Assembly (NCBI RefSeq): GCF_001577265.1
Contig: NZ_CP014517.1
Location: forward strand, 1,975,001-2,039,000
Direction of reading: 5' to 3'
DNA length: 64,000 nt
Source of the DNA: Variovorax sp. PAMC 28711
GTDB lineage: Bacteria; Pseudomonadota; Gammaproteobacteria; Burkholderiales; Burkholderiaceae_C
Part shown: positions 55,101-63,962 of the stretch, piece after piece
Layout of the letters: each line of letters opens with the position of its first letter
Position numbering within the stretch: the stretch's first letter is position 1
Made by a program: the position numbers and the translations under genes
The notes under the pieces: generated by a model
Database searches by the model: none
What the model saw: the letters and a program-made list of their open reading frames with translations, nothing else
What the model was told of the DNA's origin: nothing

Positions 55101-56666
55101 CTAGAGCAAGTCGGTGCCGACGATCGGCAGCAGCAGCCAGTTCTTCAGGCGCGTCCCGTACTGGCCACCAGGCTCGTCGGTGTGGACCACATCCTGGCCA
55201 TCGGCGCCATCCTCCAGCCATTCGACCGCGCCGGTCGCCGGGTTCAGGCGCAGCCGGTAGGCCGCGTTGAACCGGTCCCCGCTGCTGAGCGACAGGAAAC
55301 GCGCCACCAGCGTCGGGCTGTCGATCAGCAAGGCGGCTTCGGTGTTGACGACGGCCGAGCGCCGGTCGAGGTTCATGGAGCCGATGAAGAGCCGCTTGTC
55401 GTCGATCACCGCGAGCTTGGCGTGCATCCGGCTGATCGACTGGCCGAAGTCGCCGAAGCGCCCGCTGCAGCTCGCCAGGCCCGCGCCGAGCTCGCGCAGC
55501 TCGATGCCGGCGCGCAGCATCGCGGCGCGTGAGCGCGCGTAGCCGGCATAGGCGAGCGGCTCGTCGGTCGAGCCCAGCGAATTGGTGACGATTTTGATGT
55601 GGCCGCCGTGCGCGACGGCGGTCTGCATCATCGCCAGCCCGCGTTCATTGGGAATGAAATAAGGCGACACGATCAGCACGCCCGCACGCGCCGAATTCAA
55701 TGCGGTGAGCGCGCCTTCGGTCACGCTGCCCCTGATCGCCTCGTCCGCGGCGCGCGTGATCTTGGCCGGGTCGTCGACGAAGAGTTCCGCGTGGCCCCAA
55801 TCGCGCTCGACCACGCCCTCGGCCAGTTGCGCGGTCAGCGGCGTGCGCCCCAGCACATCGCGCTCGCGCACCGGCACGTCGGGCGCGGCGCGCGCGGCCA
55901 GGTGGTCGAAGCGGCGCTGCGCGGCCTCCCCTTTCGGCGCGCCCTGCACCACGCCGCCGACCGGCCGGACCTGCGCGCTGTTCCAGTAGCGGTCGAAACC
56001 CTCGGACATGCGCGGCACGATCGGACCACTCGACAGGATGTCGACGTCGATGAAATTGGCCGACGTGCTGCGCATGAAGTAGTCGTTGGCGATGTTGCGG
56101 CCACCCGAAACGGCAAAGCTGTTGTCTGCCACCAGCAGCTTGTTGTGCATCCGGTGGTTGATCCGGCTGAACTCGTTGAGCGAGAACAGAACGCGCATCT
56201 CGAGCGAGCCCGCGCGCCACGGCAACGGATTGAAGAGGCGCACTTCGACGTTCGGGAACGCAGCGAGGGTCGCGAGCAGTTCGTCTTCGCCGGCGGTGTA
56301 GAAATCGTCGACCAGCAGGCGCACGCGCACGCCGCGAGCAGCCGCGTCCCGCAGCTCGCGCAGCAGCTGGAGGCCGACGTCGTCGTTCTGGATCAGGTAG
56401 TACTGGACGTCGAGCGAGCGCTCGGCCTTGCGCACCAGGGCGATGCGCGCATCGAACGCGAACGAAGCCTCGGGCAGCAGCCGGAAGCCCGACGCACCGG
56501 GTGCCTGTTCGGACGCACCGGCCGCGGCAATGCGCGCGAGCGGGGTCTGCGCCACATCCGACAACGCCCGTGTCGGCACGCTCGCGACGGGCGGCGCAAG
56601 GCTGGCGCAGCCAGCCGCCGCCACGGCCAGCAGGAGCAGACCGGTCCGGACGACCTCGCGCCTCAC
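55101..56666 (-). CDS. Phospholipase D-type lipoprotein (cardiolipin synthase C-like), copy 2
   Basis: The protein has 521 residues from the GTG at 56666, which overlaps the stop of copy 1 (GTGA). A lipobox (LLAVAAAGCASL) predicts a lipoprotein. Two HKD motifs are intact: HNKLLVADNSFAVSGGRN and HAKLAVIDDKRLFIGSMN. The layout resembles YmdC/ClsC, which makes cardiolipin from phosphatidylglycerol and phosphatidylethanolamine. ClsC needs YmdB, which is not present here. It is closely similar to copy 1 along its whole length, both ending with LLLPIVG-DLL. The 96 bases before the next gene (55005-55100) show no clear feature. Confidence 0.88.
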   Translation of the reverse strand: MRREVVRTGLLLLAVAAAGCASLAPPVASVPTRALSDVAQTPLARIAAAGASEQAPGASGFRLLPEASFAFDARIALVRKAERSLDVQYYLIQNDDVGLQLLRELRDAAARGVRVRLLVDDFYTAGEDELLATLAAFPNVEVRLFNPLPWRAGSLEMRVLFSLNEFSRINHRMHNKLLVADNSFAVSGGRNIANDYFMRSTSANFIDVDILSSGPIVPRMSEGFDRYWNSAQVRPVGGVVQGAPKGEAAQRRFDHLAARAAPDVPVRERDVLGRTPLTAQLAEGVVERDWGHAELFVDDPAKITRAADEAIRGSVTEGALTALNSARAGVLIVSPYFIPNERGLAMMQTAVAHGGHIKIVTNSLGSTDEPLAYAGYARSRAAMLRAGIELRELGAGLASCSGRFGDFGQSISRMHAKLAVIDDKRLFIGSMNLDRRSAVVNTEAALLIDSPTLVARFLSLSSGDRFNAAYRLRLNPATGAVEWLEDGADGQDVVHTDEPGGQYGTRLKNWLLLPIVGTDLL

Positions 56667-58252
56667 AGCAGATCTTCCCCAACGATCGGCAGCAGCAGCC
56701 AGCTTTTGAAGCGAAGCCACAGAAATTCGCCCGGCACGTCGGCATGCACGATCTCGCCACCCTGGTCGTTGTATTCGAGCCATTCGGTGCGGCGACCATC
56801 GGGCGTCAGGCGCAACCGGTAGCCGATGTCGTCCACGCCGTCGGCGCCGCGCACGAAGTCGTTGTACTCGGCCACGAGAAGCCGGTTGTCGATGAGCAGG
56901 CCGAGCTCGGTGTTGACCGCTGCCGACCGGTGATCGAGGTTCATCGAGCCCACGAAGATGCGGTGTTCGTCCAGGATCGCAAGCTTCGCGTGCAGCCGGC
57001 TGATCGACTTGCCGAACTCGCCGAAGCGCTTGCTGCGTGCGCTGTATTGCGGCGCGATTTCATAGATCGTCACGCCCGCCTTGAGCATGTCGGCGCGGTA
57101 GCGCTCATAGCCCGCGTAAGCCAGCGGCTCATCGGTCGATCCGAGCGAATTGGTGACCACCGTGACGGCCACACCCTCCTCGACCTGCTCGCGCATCATC
57201 GCCATGCCGATGGGGCCCGGGATGAAGTAAGGCGAGGCGATCACCACCTTGCGGGTGGCCGTGCCAATGGCGGCCAATGCGCCCTCGGTCACGCTGCCGC
57301 GGTAGGCGTCTTCGGGCTTGCGCGTGATCTTCGCGGGCGGGTCGGCGTAGACGCGCGCAGTGGCCCAGTGGCGCTCCAGCTTGCCGGTGACCAGCTCCTC
57401 GCCGAAAGGCGCGTTGGCGAGCACGTCGCGCGGACGCAGCGGCACGTCGGGCACGGCGTCGCGGGCGATCTCGTCAAAGCGCTTCTGCGCGGCGGCGGCC
57501 GGCAAGCCGATCGGCGCGATGCTCTCGATCGGCCGCACGAACTCGCTGTTCCAGTACATGTCGAACGCTCTGGAAAAGTCGTGCACGACCGGCCCGCTCG
57601 ACACCACGTCCATGTCGATGAAGTTCGCCGCCGTGCTGCGCATGAAGTAGTCGTTGGCGATGTTGCGGCCACCCGAAACGGAGAAGCTGTTGTCCGCGAT
57701 CATCAGCTTGTTGTGCATGCGGTGGTTGATGCGCTTGAACTCGTGCAGCGACAAGGCAAGCCGCACGGGCAACGAACTCGCGCGCGATGGCAACGGGTTG
57801 AAGAGCCGCACCTCCACGTTCGGGAAGGCCGAGAACGCGCCGAAGAGTTCGTCTTCGCCACCGCTGTAGAGGTCGTCCACCAGCAGACGCACCCGCACGC
57901 CGCGCAGCGCGGCATCGCGCAGCTCTTTCAGCAGCAGCAGGCCGACATCGTCCTTCTCGATCAGGTAGTACTGCACGTCGAGCGACTTTTCGGCGTTGCG
58001 GGCCAGCGCGATGCGCGCGTCGAACGCGAAGGCCGCCTCGGGCATGAGCCGAAAGCCTGACAGCGGCGCGGCGCCGGGCAGGGCGGCCGGGGCGCCCATG
58101 GCCGCCGCCTTCCCGAGAAAGGTTCCTTCGCCATCGGCAATGGCATGCGTGGCCGGCTGGGGCACCGACGGCGGCAACGACGCGCAGCCGCTCATCAGCG
58201 CAGTCGCCAGCAGCACGGCAGCGGTGGCGAGGAATCTTCGGAGCGACGTCAT
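56663..58252 (-). CDS. Phospholipase D-type lipoprotein (cardiolipin synthase C-like), copy 1
   Basis: The protein has 529 residues from the ATG at 58252. A lipobox (LLATALMSGCASL) predicts an acylated Cys. The two HKD motifs are HNKLMIADNSFSVSGGRN and HAKLAILDEHRIFVGSMN. Blocks such as DARIALARNAEKSLDVQYYLIEKDDVGLLLLKELRDAA (read in parts) are shared with copy 2. The two copies most likely arose by tandem duplication and are translationally coupled. The substrates are inferred to be membrane phospholipids. Confidence 0.88.
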   Translation of the reverse strand: MTSLRRFLATAAVLLATALMSGCASLPPSVPQPATHAIADGEGTFLGKAAAMGAPAALPGAAPLSGFRLMPEAAFAFDARIALARNAEKSLDVQYYLIEKDDVGLLLLKELRDAALRGVRVRLLVDDLYSGGEDELFGAFSAFPNVEVRLFNPLPSRASSLPVRLALSLHEFKRINHRMHNKLMIADNSFSVSGGRNIANDYFMRSTAANFIDMDVVSSGPVVHDFSRAFDMYWNSEFVRPIESIAPIGLPAAAAQKRFDEIARDAVPDVPLRPRDVLANAPFGEELVTGKLERHWATARVYADPPAKITRKPEDAYRGSVTEGALAAIGTATRKVVIASPYFIPGPIGMAMMREQVEEGVAVTVVTNSLGSTDEPLAYAGYERYRADMLKAGVTIYEIAPQYSARSKRFGEFGKSISRLHAKLAILDEHRIFVGSMNLDHRSAAVNTELGLLIDNRLLVAEYNDFVRGADGVDDIGYRLRLTPDGRRTEWLEYNDQGGEIVHADVPGEFLWLRFKSWLLLPIVGEDLL

Positions 58253-58302
58253 GGGCCGCACTCTACCCACCTATCATCGGCCGGCATCAAAGAGGGGAAA
58301 GC

Positions 58303-59532
58303 GTGCTCAACGGCTTGTGGCTGGGGTTTTTCATGGTGGCGGCGCTGGCTGCCTTCGGCCGCTGGCTCATCGGCGGCGACCCGACCGTTTTCGCGGCGCT
58401 GGTCGACAGCCTCTTCGCCATGGCGCGCCTCGCGGTCGAGGTCATGGTGCTGCTGTTCGGCACGCTCACGCTGTGGCTCGGCTTCCTCAAGATCGCAGAG
58501 GCCGCCGGGCTGGTCGCTTGGCTGGCGCGCCTGCTCGGCCCGCTGTTCCGGCGGCTGATGCCGGAGGTGCCGGCCGGTCACCCTGCGCTCGGTTTGATCA
58601 CCATGAACTTCGCGGCCAATGCGCTCGGCCTGGACAACGCAGCCACGCCGATCGGCCTGAAGGCGATGCGCGAACTGCAGACGCTGAACCCGAGCAGCAC
58701 CACCGCGAGCAACGCGCAGATCCTGTTCCTGGTGATGAACGCCTCGTCGCTCACCCTGCTGCCGGTGACCATCTTCATGTACCGCGCGCAGCAGGGCGCG
58801 GCCGACCCGACGATGGTGTTCCTGCCAATCCTGCTGGCGACCAGCGCATCGACGCTGGTCGGGTTGCTGTCGGTCGCGCTGGTGCAGCGCCTGAAGCTGT
58901 GGGATCCGGTGGTGCTCGCCTACCTGCTGCCCGGCGCGCTGTTGCTCGGCGGCTTCATGGCGCTGCTCGGCACGCTGTCGGCGGCGGCCATCGCCTCGCT
59001 GTCGTCGCTGCTCGGCAACGTGACGTTGTTCGGGATCCTCCTGGTCTTCCTGATCGCCGGCGCGGTCCGGCGGGTGAAGGTGTACGAGGCCTTCATCGAA
59101 GGCGCGAAGGAAGGCTTCGACATCGCGAAGAACCTGCTGCCGTACCTCGTCGCGATGCTGTGTGCCGTGGGCGTGCTGCGCGCATCGGGCGCACTCGACC
59201 TCTTGCTCAACGGCATCCGGTGGCTGGTGGCGCTGACCGGCTGGGACACCCGCTTCGTCGATGCGCTGCCGACCGCGCTGGTCAAGCCCTTTTCCGGCAG
59301 CGCAGCGCGCGCGATGCTGATCGAGACGATGAAGAACCAGGGCGTCGACAGCTTCCCCGCTCTCGCCGCCGCCACCATCCAGGGCAGCACCGAAACCACT
59401 TTCTACGTGCTCGCCGTCTACTTCGGCGCGGTCAACCTCCAGCGCGCCCGCCACGCGGTGCCCTGCGCCCTGCTGGCCGAGCTGGCCGGCGTGGTCGCGG
59501 CGATCGGGGTTTGCTACTGGTTCTTCGGGTGA
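58303..59532 (+). CDS. Nucleoside-recognition (Gate) domain membrane protein, SpmA/SpmB-like
   Basis: The protein has 409 residues and starts with GTG at 58303 behind AGAGGGG. About ten membrane helices are seen in two halves. The first half has the block HPALGLITMNFAANALGLDNAATPIGLKAM and the second has TALVKPFSGSAARAMLIETM and FPALAAATIQGSTETTFYVLAVYFG. In Bacillus these halves are the separate proteins SpmA and SpmB, so here they are fused. The role outside spore formers is unknown. It diverges from the lipoprotein pair. Confidence 0.88.
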   Translation: MLNGLWLGFFMVAALAAFGRWLIGGDPTVFAALVDSLFAMARLAVEVMVLLFGTLTLWLGFLKIAEAAGLVAWLARLLGPLFRRLMPEVPAGHPALGLITMNFAANALGLDNAATPIGLKAMRELQTLNPSSTTASNAQILFLVMNASSLTLLPVTIFMYRAQQGAADPTMVFLPILLATSASTLVGLLSVALVQRLKLWDPVVLAYLLPGALLLGGFMALLGTLSAAAIASLSSLLGNVTLFGILLVFLIAGAVRRVKVYEAFIEGAKEGFDIAKNLLPYLVAMLCAVGVLRASGALDLLLNGIRWLVALTGWDTRFVDALPTALVKPFSGSAARAMLIETMKNQGVDSFPALAAATIQGSTETTFYVLAVYFGAVNLQRARHAVPCALLAELAGVVAAIGVCYWFFG

Positions 59533-59554
59533 AGGGACCAACGCAGGAACACGG

Positions 59555-60124
59555 ATGACAGCGGCCCGGGAAGCGATCGGCCAGAATGGCGCTCCGCTTT
59601 CTTCCATTTTCTCCGTGACCGCTCCCGCACAGGCCCAGGCGCCTTCCTTCTCGACGGACGAGTTCCGCGATGCGCTCGGCATGTTCGCCACCGGCGTCAC
59701 CATCGTCACTGCGCGCGCGGCCGACGGCACGTTCGTCGGCCTCACGGCCAACTCGTTCAACTCGGTGTCGCTCAGTCCCCCGCTGGTGCTGTGGAGCCTG
59801 GCGCGCGGCGCGGGGTCGATGCCGGCGCTCAGTGCCGGATCGCACTACACGGTCAACATCCTGGCCGCGAACCAGAAGGCACTGGCCCAGCGCTTCGCGA
59901 CCAAACACATCGACCGCTGGAGCGACGTCGGCTTCACCGAAGGGCTCGGCGGTGCGCCGGTGCTGGTCGGCGCCGCCGCCAGCTTCGAGTGCTTCAACCG
60001 CAGCCGCTACGACGAAGGCGACCACGTCATCTTCGTGGGCGAAGTGGAGCGCTGCACGCACAACGTGGGCGCCTCGCCCTTGCTGTACCACGGCGGGCGT
60101 TTCTACACCGAGCTGCCGCTCTGA
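59555..60124 (+). CDS. Flavin reductase-like FMN-binding protein
   Basis: The protein has 189 residues. After about 35 residues of variable leader, the split-barrel domain begins FRDALGMFATGVTIVTARAADG. FVGLTANSFNSVSLSPPLVLWSL and HYTVNILAANQKALAQRFA follow, as in the HpaC/NtaB flavin reductases. It would reduce FMN or FAD with NAD(P)H for a two-component monooxygenase. No such partner is nearby. Confidence 0.9.
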   Translation: MTAAREAIGQNGAPLSSIFSVTAPAQAQAPSFSTDEFRDALGMFATGVTIVTARAADGTFVGLTANSFNSVSLSPPLVLWSLARGAGSMPALSAGSHYTVNILAANQKALAQRFATKHIDRWSDVGFTEGLGGAPVLVGAAASFECFNRSRYDEGDHVIFVGEVERCTHNVGASPLLYHGGRFYTELPL

Positions 60125-60195
60125 CGCGTCGCCGCGACGGCCGTCCGGCGCTCGCGAGCGCCGCGATACTCGGAGACCGCCCCTACGATCGACCG

Positions 60196-61089
60196 ATGAC
60201 CCCGCGCAAGACCCATCTCGACGCCCTCGCCATCACCCTGCTCGTCGCCTGCTGCGCGTTCTGGGGTCTGCAGCAGATCCTGATCAAGGCGACCGCCGCC
60301 GAGGTGCCGCCGCTGTGGCAGGCGTCGATCCGCATGACGGGCGCGGTGGCGCTGCTGTGGGCCTGGTGCGTGGCGCGCAAGGTGCCGCTGTTCGCGCGCG
60401 ACGGCACGCTGCCCGCCGGCTTGCTCGCGGGCCTGCTGTTTGCCGGCGAGTTCGTCTGCATCTACATCGGGCTGCAGCACACGAGCGCCTCGCGGCTCAC
60501 GGTGTTTCTCTATACGTCGCCGTTCTGGGTCGCGCTGATCCTGCCGCGCTGGGTGCCGTCGGAGCGACTGCGCGGGCTGCAGTGGGCGGGGCTGGCGATC
60601 GCGTTCGGCGGCGTCATCGTCGCGTTCAGCGAGAGCTTCGGCCACACCACCTCGTCGCAACTGTACGGCGATGCACTCGGCCTGGCGGCCGGCATGCTGT
60701 GGGGCCTGACCACGCTCACGATCCGCTCGAGTCGCCTGGCCACCGCGACACCGGAGAAGACGCTTTTCTACCAAGTCGCCGTGACTGCGGCCGTTTGCCC
60801 GTTCATCTCGATGGCGCTCGGCGAATCGTGGGCCTGGCACTACCCGGCCTGGGCCTGGGGCTCGATCGCGGTGCAGACCTTCATCGGCGCCTTCGCGAGC
60901 TACCTCGCCTGGATGTGGATGCTGCGCCACTACCCGGCCACGCAGATGTCGTCCTTCACGTTTCTGACGCCGGTCTTCGCCCTGGTGTTCGGCGTGGTGC
61001 TGTTGCACGAGCCGCTCACGCTGCAGCTGGTGCTGGCACTGATGGGCGTCGCGCTCGGCATCGTGATGGTGAGCCGGCGCACCCGTTAA
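60196..61089 (+). CDS. EamA/DMT-family transporter
   Basis: The protein has 297 residues from the ATG at 60196. Ten predicted helices form two EamA repeats, beginning ALAITLLVACCAFWGLQQILIK and GDALGLAAGMLWGLTTLTIR. The end of each half has the family pattern (ASRLTVFLYTSPFWVAL and ATQMSSFTFLTPVFALVFG). The product is likely a metabolite exporter at the inner membrane. The substrate is not shown by sequence. It lies 10 bases before the glutaminase gene. Confidence 0.93.
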   Translation: MTPRKTHLDALAITLLVACCAFWGLQQILIKATAAEVPPLWQASIRMTGAVALLWAWCVARKVPLFARDGTLPAGLLAGLLFAGEFVCIYIGLQHTSASRLTVFLYTSPFWVALILPRWVPSERLRGLQWAGLAIAFGGVIVAFSESFGHTTSSQLYGDALGLAAGMLWGLTTLTIRSSRLATATPEKTLFYQVAVTAAVCPFISMALGESWAWHYPAWAWGSIAVQTFIGAFASYLAWMWMLRHYPATQMSSFTFLTPVFALVFGVVLLHEPLTLQLVLALMGVALGIVMVSRRTR

Positions 61090-61099
61090 CGTGCTCCCG

Positions 61100-62026
61100 A
61101 TGAACTTCCAAACGATCCTCGAAGACATCGTTGCCACGCTGCAACCCGAGCTCGGCGCGGCCGGCACCGTGGCCAGCTACATCCCCGCGCTGGCCTGCGT
61201 GGACCCGCGGCAACTCGGCATCGCACTGCACACCTGCCGCGGCGAGGAAGCGGCAGCAGGCGACAGCGCCACGCCCTTCTCGATCCAGAGCGTCTCGAAG
61301 CTCTTCACGCTCACGCTCGCCATGCAGCGCGTGGGCGACGCGCTGTGGGAGCGCATCGGGCGCGAGCCCTCGGGCAACCCGTTCAATTCGCTGGTGCAGC
61401 TGGAGAACGAACAGGGCAAGCCGCGCAATCCGTTCATCAATGCCGGTGCGATCGCGGTGGCCGACCGGCTGGTCACGCACGCGGGCAGCGGCGAAGGCGC
61501 CAAGGCCGACATCCTCGCGCTGATGACGAGCCTCTCTGGCGAGCCGATCGGCTTCGATGCGGAAGTCGCCGCCTCCGAAGCCGCCACCGGCTACCGCAAC
61601 ATCGCGCTCGCCAATTTCATGAAGAGCTTCGGCAAGATCGACAACGACGTCGCGCCGGTGCTCGACACCTACTTCAACCAGTGCGCGGTGCGCATGAATT
61701 GCCGGCAGCTGGCGCGCGCCGCGGGGTTTCTTTGCCGCGACGGTGCGCATCCGTTCGGCGGCCGGTCGGACGTGACCAACGAACGCCAGACGCGCCGCAT
61801 CAATGCGCTCATGCTGACCTGCGGCACCTACGACGCAGCGGGCGACGTGGCTTTCAACATCGGCCTGCCGTGCAAGAGCGGCGTGGGCGGCGGCATCGTG
61901 GCCGTGGTGCCCGACCAGCTCACGCTGGCCGTGTGGTCGCCCGCGCTCGACGCGACCGGCAATTCGCTGCTCGGCATGAAGGCGCTGGAACTGTTCGTGG
62001 CGAAGACCAGGCTCTCGGTTTTCTGA
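61100..62026 (+). CDS. glsA: Glutaminase
   Basis: The protein has 308 residues from the ATG at 61100; a GTG at 61091 is also in frame. The Ser-x-x-Lys catalytic pair is in FSIQSVSKLFTLTLAM. GNPFNSLVQLENEQGKPRNPFINAGAI and KSGVGGGIVAVVPDQL are family blocks, the usual serine-beta-lactamase-fold glutaminase. It hydrolyses glutamine to glutamate and ammonia. Confidence 0.96.
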   Translation: MNFQTILEDIVATLQPELGAAGTVASYIPALACVDPRQLGIALHTCRGEEAAAGDSATPFSIQSVSKLFTLTLAMQRVGDALWERIGREPSGNPFNSLVQLENEQGKPRNPFINAGAIAVADRLVTHAGSGEGAKADILALMTSLSGEPIGFDAEVAASEAATGYRNIALANFMKSFGKIDNDVAPVLDTYFNQCAVRMNCRQLARAAGFLCRDGAHPFGGRSDVTNERQTRRINALMLTCGTYDAAGDVAFNIGLPCKSGVGGGIVAVVPDQLTLAVWSPALDATGNSLLGMKALELFVAKTRLSVF

Positions 62027-62044
62027 CCGCCACGGAGCGCGCCT

Positions 62045-62599
62045 TCACCAGCCGCCCGAGCCCGGCTCGCCCTTGAACGGCCCGATCACTTCGGGCGTGA
62101 TCCAGCCCGCATAGAAGCGGCCCGGTTGCGGCAGCACGTGCACGTCGTCGACCCGGCAGTCGAGCGGCTGCGGGTAGAAGGCGATGTGGTCGCGCAGCGC
62201 GGCGAACTCGTCGAACGGCTCCGGGTACGACCACGCAACGCGGTCGAGTCGCTGGCCGTCGGCGACGACCGACCAATAGCCCGCGTCGCCCTTCCACTCG
62301 CAGTGCGAGCTGCCATCGGCGGGTACGAGGTGTTCCATGCGGATGTCACTCACGGGCAGATAGAAGGTTGGCGGACTGGCCGTTTCGAGCACGCGCAGCG
62401 CGCGCCGCGTGCGGGCGATTTCCACGTCGCCCAAACGCACCACCACCTCGCGCGGATCGGGCGCCAGGCGCGGCGGCCGGGGATAGTCCCACACCGACTC
62501 CTGGCCGGCCCGGAGCGCGATGGCGAAGGGCGGTCGTTCGTCGCCGACCCAGCGCCACATGGCACGGGCGCGGGCGACGCGGGCAGGATCGGTGGGCAT
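62045..62599 (-). CDS. DUF427-domain protein
   Basis: The protein has 184 residues from the ATG at 62599. The DUF427 pattern is seen in VVVRLGDVEIARTRRALRVLE, then FYLPVSDIRMEHLVPADGSSHCEWKGDAGYW, and VAWSYPEPFDEFAALRDHIAFYP (all read in parts). The function is unknown. It converges on glsA and diverges from the next gene with a 41-base gap. Confidence 0.88.
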   Translation of the reverse strand: MPTDPARVARARAMWRWVGDERPPFAIALRAGQESVWDYPRPPRLAPDPREVVVRLGDVEIARTRRALRVLETASPPTFYLPVSDIRMEHLVPADGSSHCEWKGDAGYWSVVADGQRLDRVAWSYPEPFDEFAALRDHIAFYPQPLDCRVDDVHVLPQPGRFYAGWITPEVIGPFKGEPGSGGW

Positions 62600-62640
62600 C
62601 GACAATCTCCGCAACAAAAACAGCAGTGCATCATGCCCTC

Positions 62641-63150
62641 ATGACCGATTCCTTGCCCCTTGCAGACATCCCGGAAGACCCCGACGACCTGACGGTCCAG
62701 GAACCCCGCCTCTGGCGCGACGCGCTCTGGACGGCGCGCGTCATCAAGAACGAAGACGACGACGGCTGGGCCGTCTCGATGACGCGCCAGGGCGAGGCCG
62801 AGCCCGCCCTCACCGGCCCGTGGACCATGGGCCGCGACAAGAAGAACCCCAAGCCGCTCGATGCGCCCGCGTTCCACACGCTGGTGAAGACGGCCTCCGA
62901 AGTGCTGCGCCGCCACGAGCAGCAGCTGCACGCGCAGCTCAACAAGCATGTGAACGTCGGCGCCGGATCGGAACGCATCCGCGTGTCACTGCAGATCGTG
63001 CCCGACGAAGACAACCCCTACGCGATGCTCACCGCGCACGACGAGGCGGGCGTGCAGGTCGGCGAAGCGCGCGTGGCGCCGACCTTCAAGCTCACCGGCA
63101 CCAGCGCCGAGAGCTGGATCGAAGCGGGCTACCCGGCCAGGCCGCGCTGA
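62641..63150 (+). CDS. Conserved hypothetical protein
   Basis: The protein has 169 residues from the ATG at 62641; a longer frame runs back over the DUF427 gene on the other strand and is not used. It is acidic at the start (IPEDPDDLTVQEPRLWRDAL). A mixed alpha/beta region follows (WTARVIKNEDDDGWAVSMT, then FHTLVKTASEVLRRHEQQL). The end has VSLQIVPDEDNPYAMLTAHD. There is no signal peptide or membrane helix. I do not recognise a family. Confidence 0.75.
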   Translation: MTDSLPLADIPEDPDDLTVQEPRLWRDALWTARVIKNEDDDGWAVSMTRQGEAEPALTGPWTMGRDKKNPKPLDAPAFHTLVKTASEVLRRHEQQLHAQLNKHVNVGAGSERIRVSLQIVPDEDNPYAMLTAHDEAGVQVGEARVAPTFKLTGTSAESWIEAGYPARPR

Positions 63151-63162
63151 GCGGCGCCAGGC

Positions 63163-63606
63163 TCAGCAGTTACCCTTCTTGGCCTGACCGGGCGGGCAGT
63201 GGTAACCGCCATGGCGGTCGCCGCGGCGGTCGTCGTGACGCTCGTGACGGTCATCGCGGTCGTCGCGACGGTCGCGTCGTTCCTGGCGACGCTCTGCGCG
63301 GCGCCAGTCGCCGTCGCGCCATCGCCAGCCGCCATCGGCCTGCACCCATTGGCCCGGCGCATAGGCGTAATCCGGCCGGGCGGCCATCCACCGGCCGCCG
63401 CGCCAGGCGTAGTCGCGGCCCGTCCATTGCCAGCGGCCGGGCACCCACACCTGACCGCCGCGCGGCGGGGGCACGCGCTCGTAGCGCGGCGCCGGAGGCG
63501 CCATCTGCACCAGGCCCGGCACATTGATGTTGACCGAGACCTGCGCCGCGGAGGGCATGGCGGCAGCCGCAAGCAGAGCGGCGAAGACGAACGGAGCGCT
63601 TTTCAT
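63163..63606 (-). CDS. Secreted YXWGXW-repeat protein
   Basis: The protein has 147 residues with a signal peptide (FVFAALLAAAAMPSAAQ). The middle has repeats that each end in Trp: VWVPGRWQWTGRDYAWRGGRW and YAYAPGQWVQADGGWRWRDGDW (read in parts). This is the YXWGXW repeat type common in Burkholderiales. A highly charged Arg/Asp/His segment follows (residues 103-135), and the end has two cysteines. The role is unknown; it is likely periplasmic or cell-wall bound. Confidence 0.85.
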   Translation of the reverse strand: MKSAPFVFAALLAAAAMPSAAQVSVNINVPGLVQMAPPAPRYERVPPPRGGQVWVPGRWQWTGRDYAWRGGRWMAARPDYAYAPGQWVQADGGWRWRDGDWRRAERRQERRDRRDDRDDRHERHDDRRGDRHGGYHCPPGQAKKGNC

Positions 63607-63635
63607 TGTGAAAACCCTGAGGTGTGGCAGTGGCG

Positions 63636-63962
63636 TCAGCTTGCCAGTGTCGCGCGCGCCCGTCTGTCAGCGAACAGGGCTTTCCACAGGCTGCGCACAG
63701 CCGCCGGGCGCCGGAGGCTGCGCACGTCGGCGCCGCCCTCCCCGGCCTCGACCACGACCCAGCCCGCGTGCGCGAGCCGGTGGCATTCGCTTTCGGACAA
63801 CGCAACGACCGGCGCCACCACCGTGTCGGCCAGCCAGCGCAACGGCTCGCGCAGCACGACGGTGCCGGCGGCGACCTGCAGCGTGCTGCGCGCGTCGAGC
63901 GGCAGGTGAAGCGCTTCGCCGGGCGCGAGGCGGATGAGGGTCGTGACGGTGCGGGCGGTCAT
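63636..63962 (-). CDS. DUF2917-like protein
   Basis: The protein has 108 residues. The first half reads TLIRLAPGEALHLPLDARSTLQVAAGTVVL, the cupin-like opening of DUF2917 proteins. REPLRWLADTVVAPVVAL follows, and the end is basic. The function is unknown. CAAGGAGTC lies before the start codon, a good ribosome site. The bases to the right end of the window are only its leader. Confidence 0.7.
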   Translation of the reverse strand: MTARTVTTLIRLAPGEALHLPLDARSTLQVAAGTVVLREPLRWLADTVVAPVVALSESECHRLAHAGWVVVEAGEGGADVRSLRRPAAVRSLWKALFADRRARATLAS

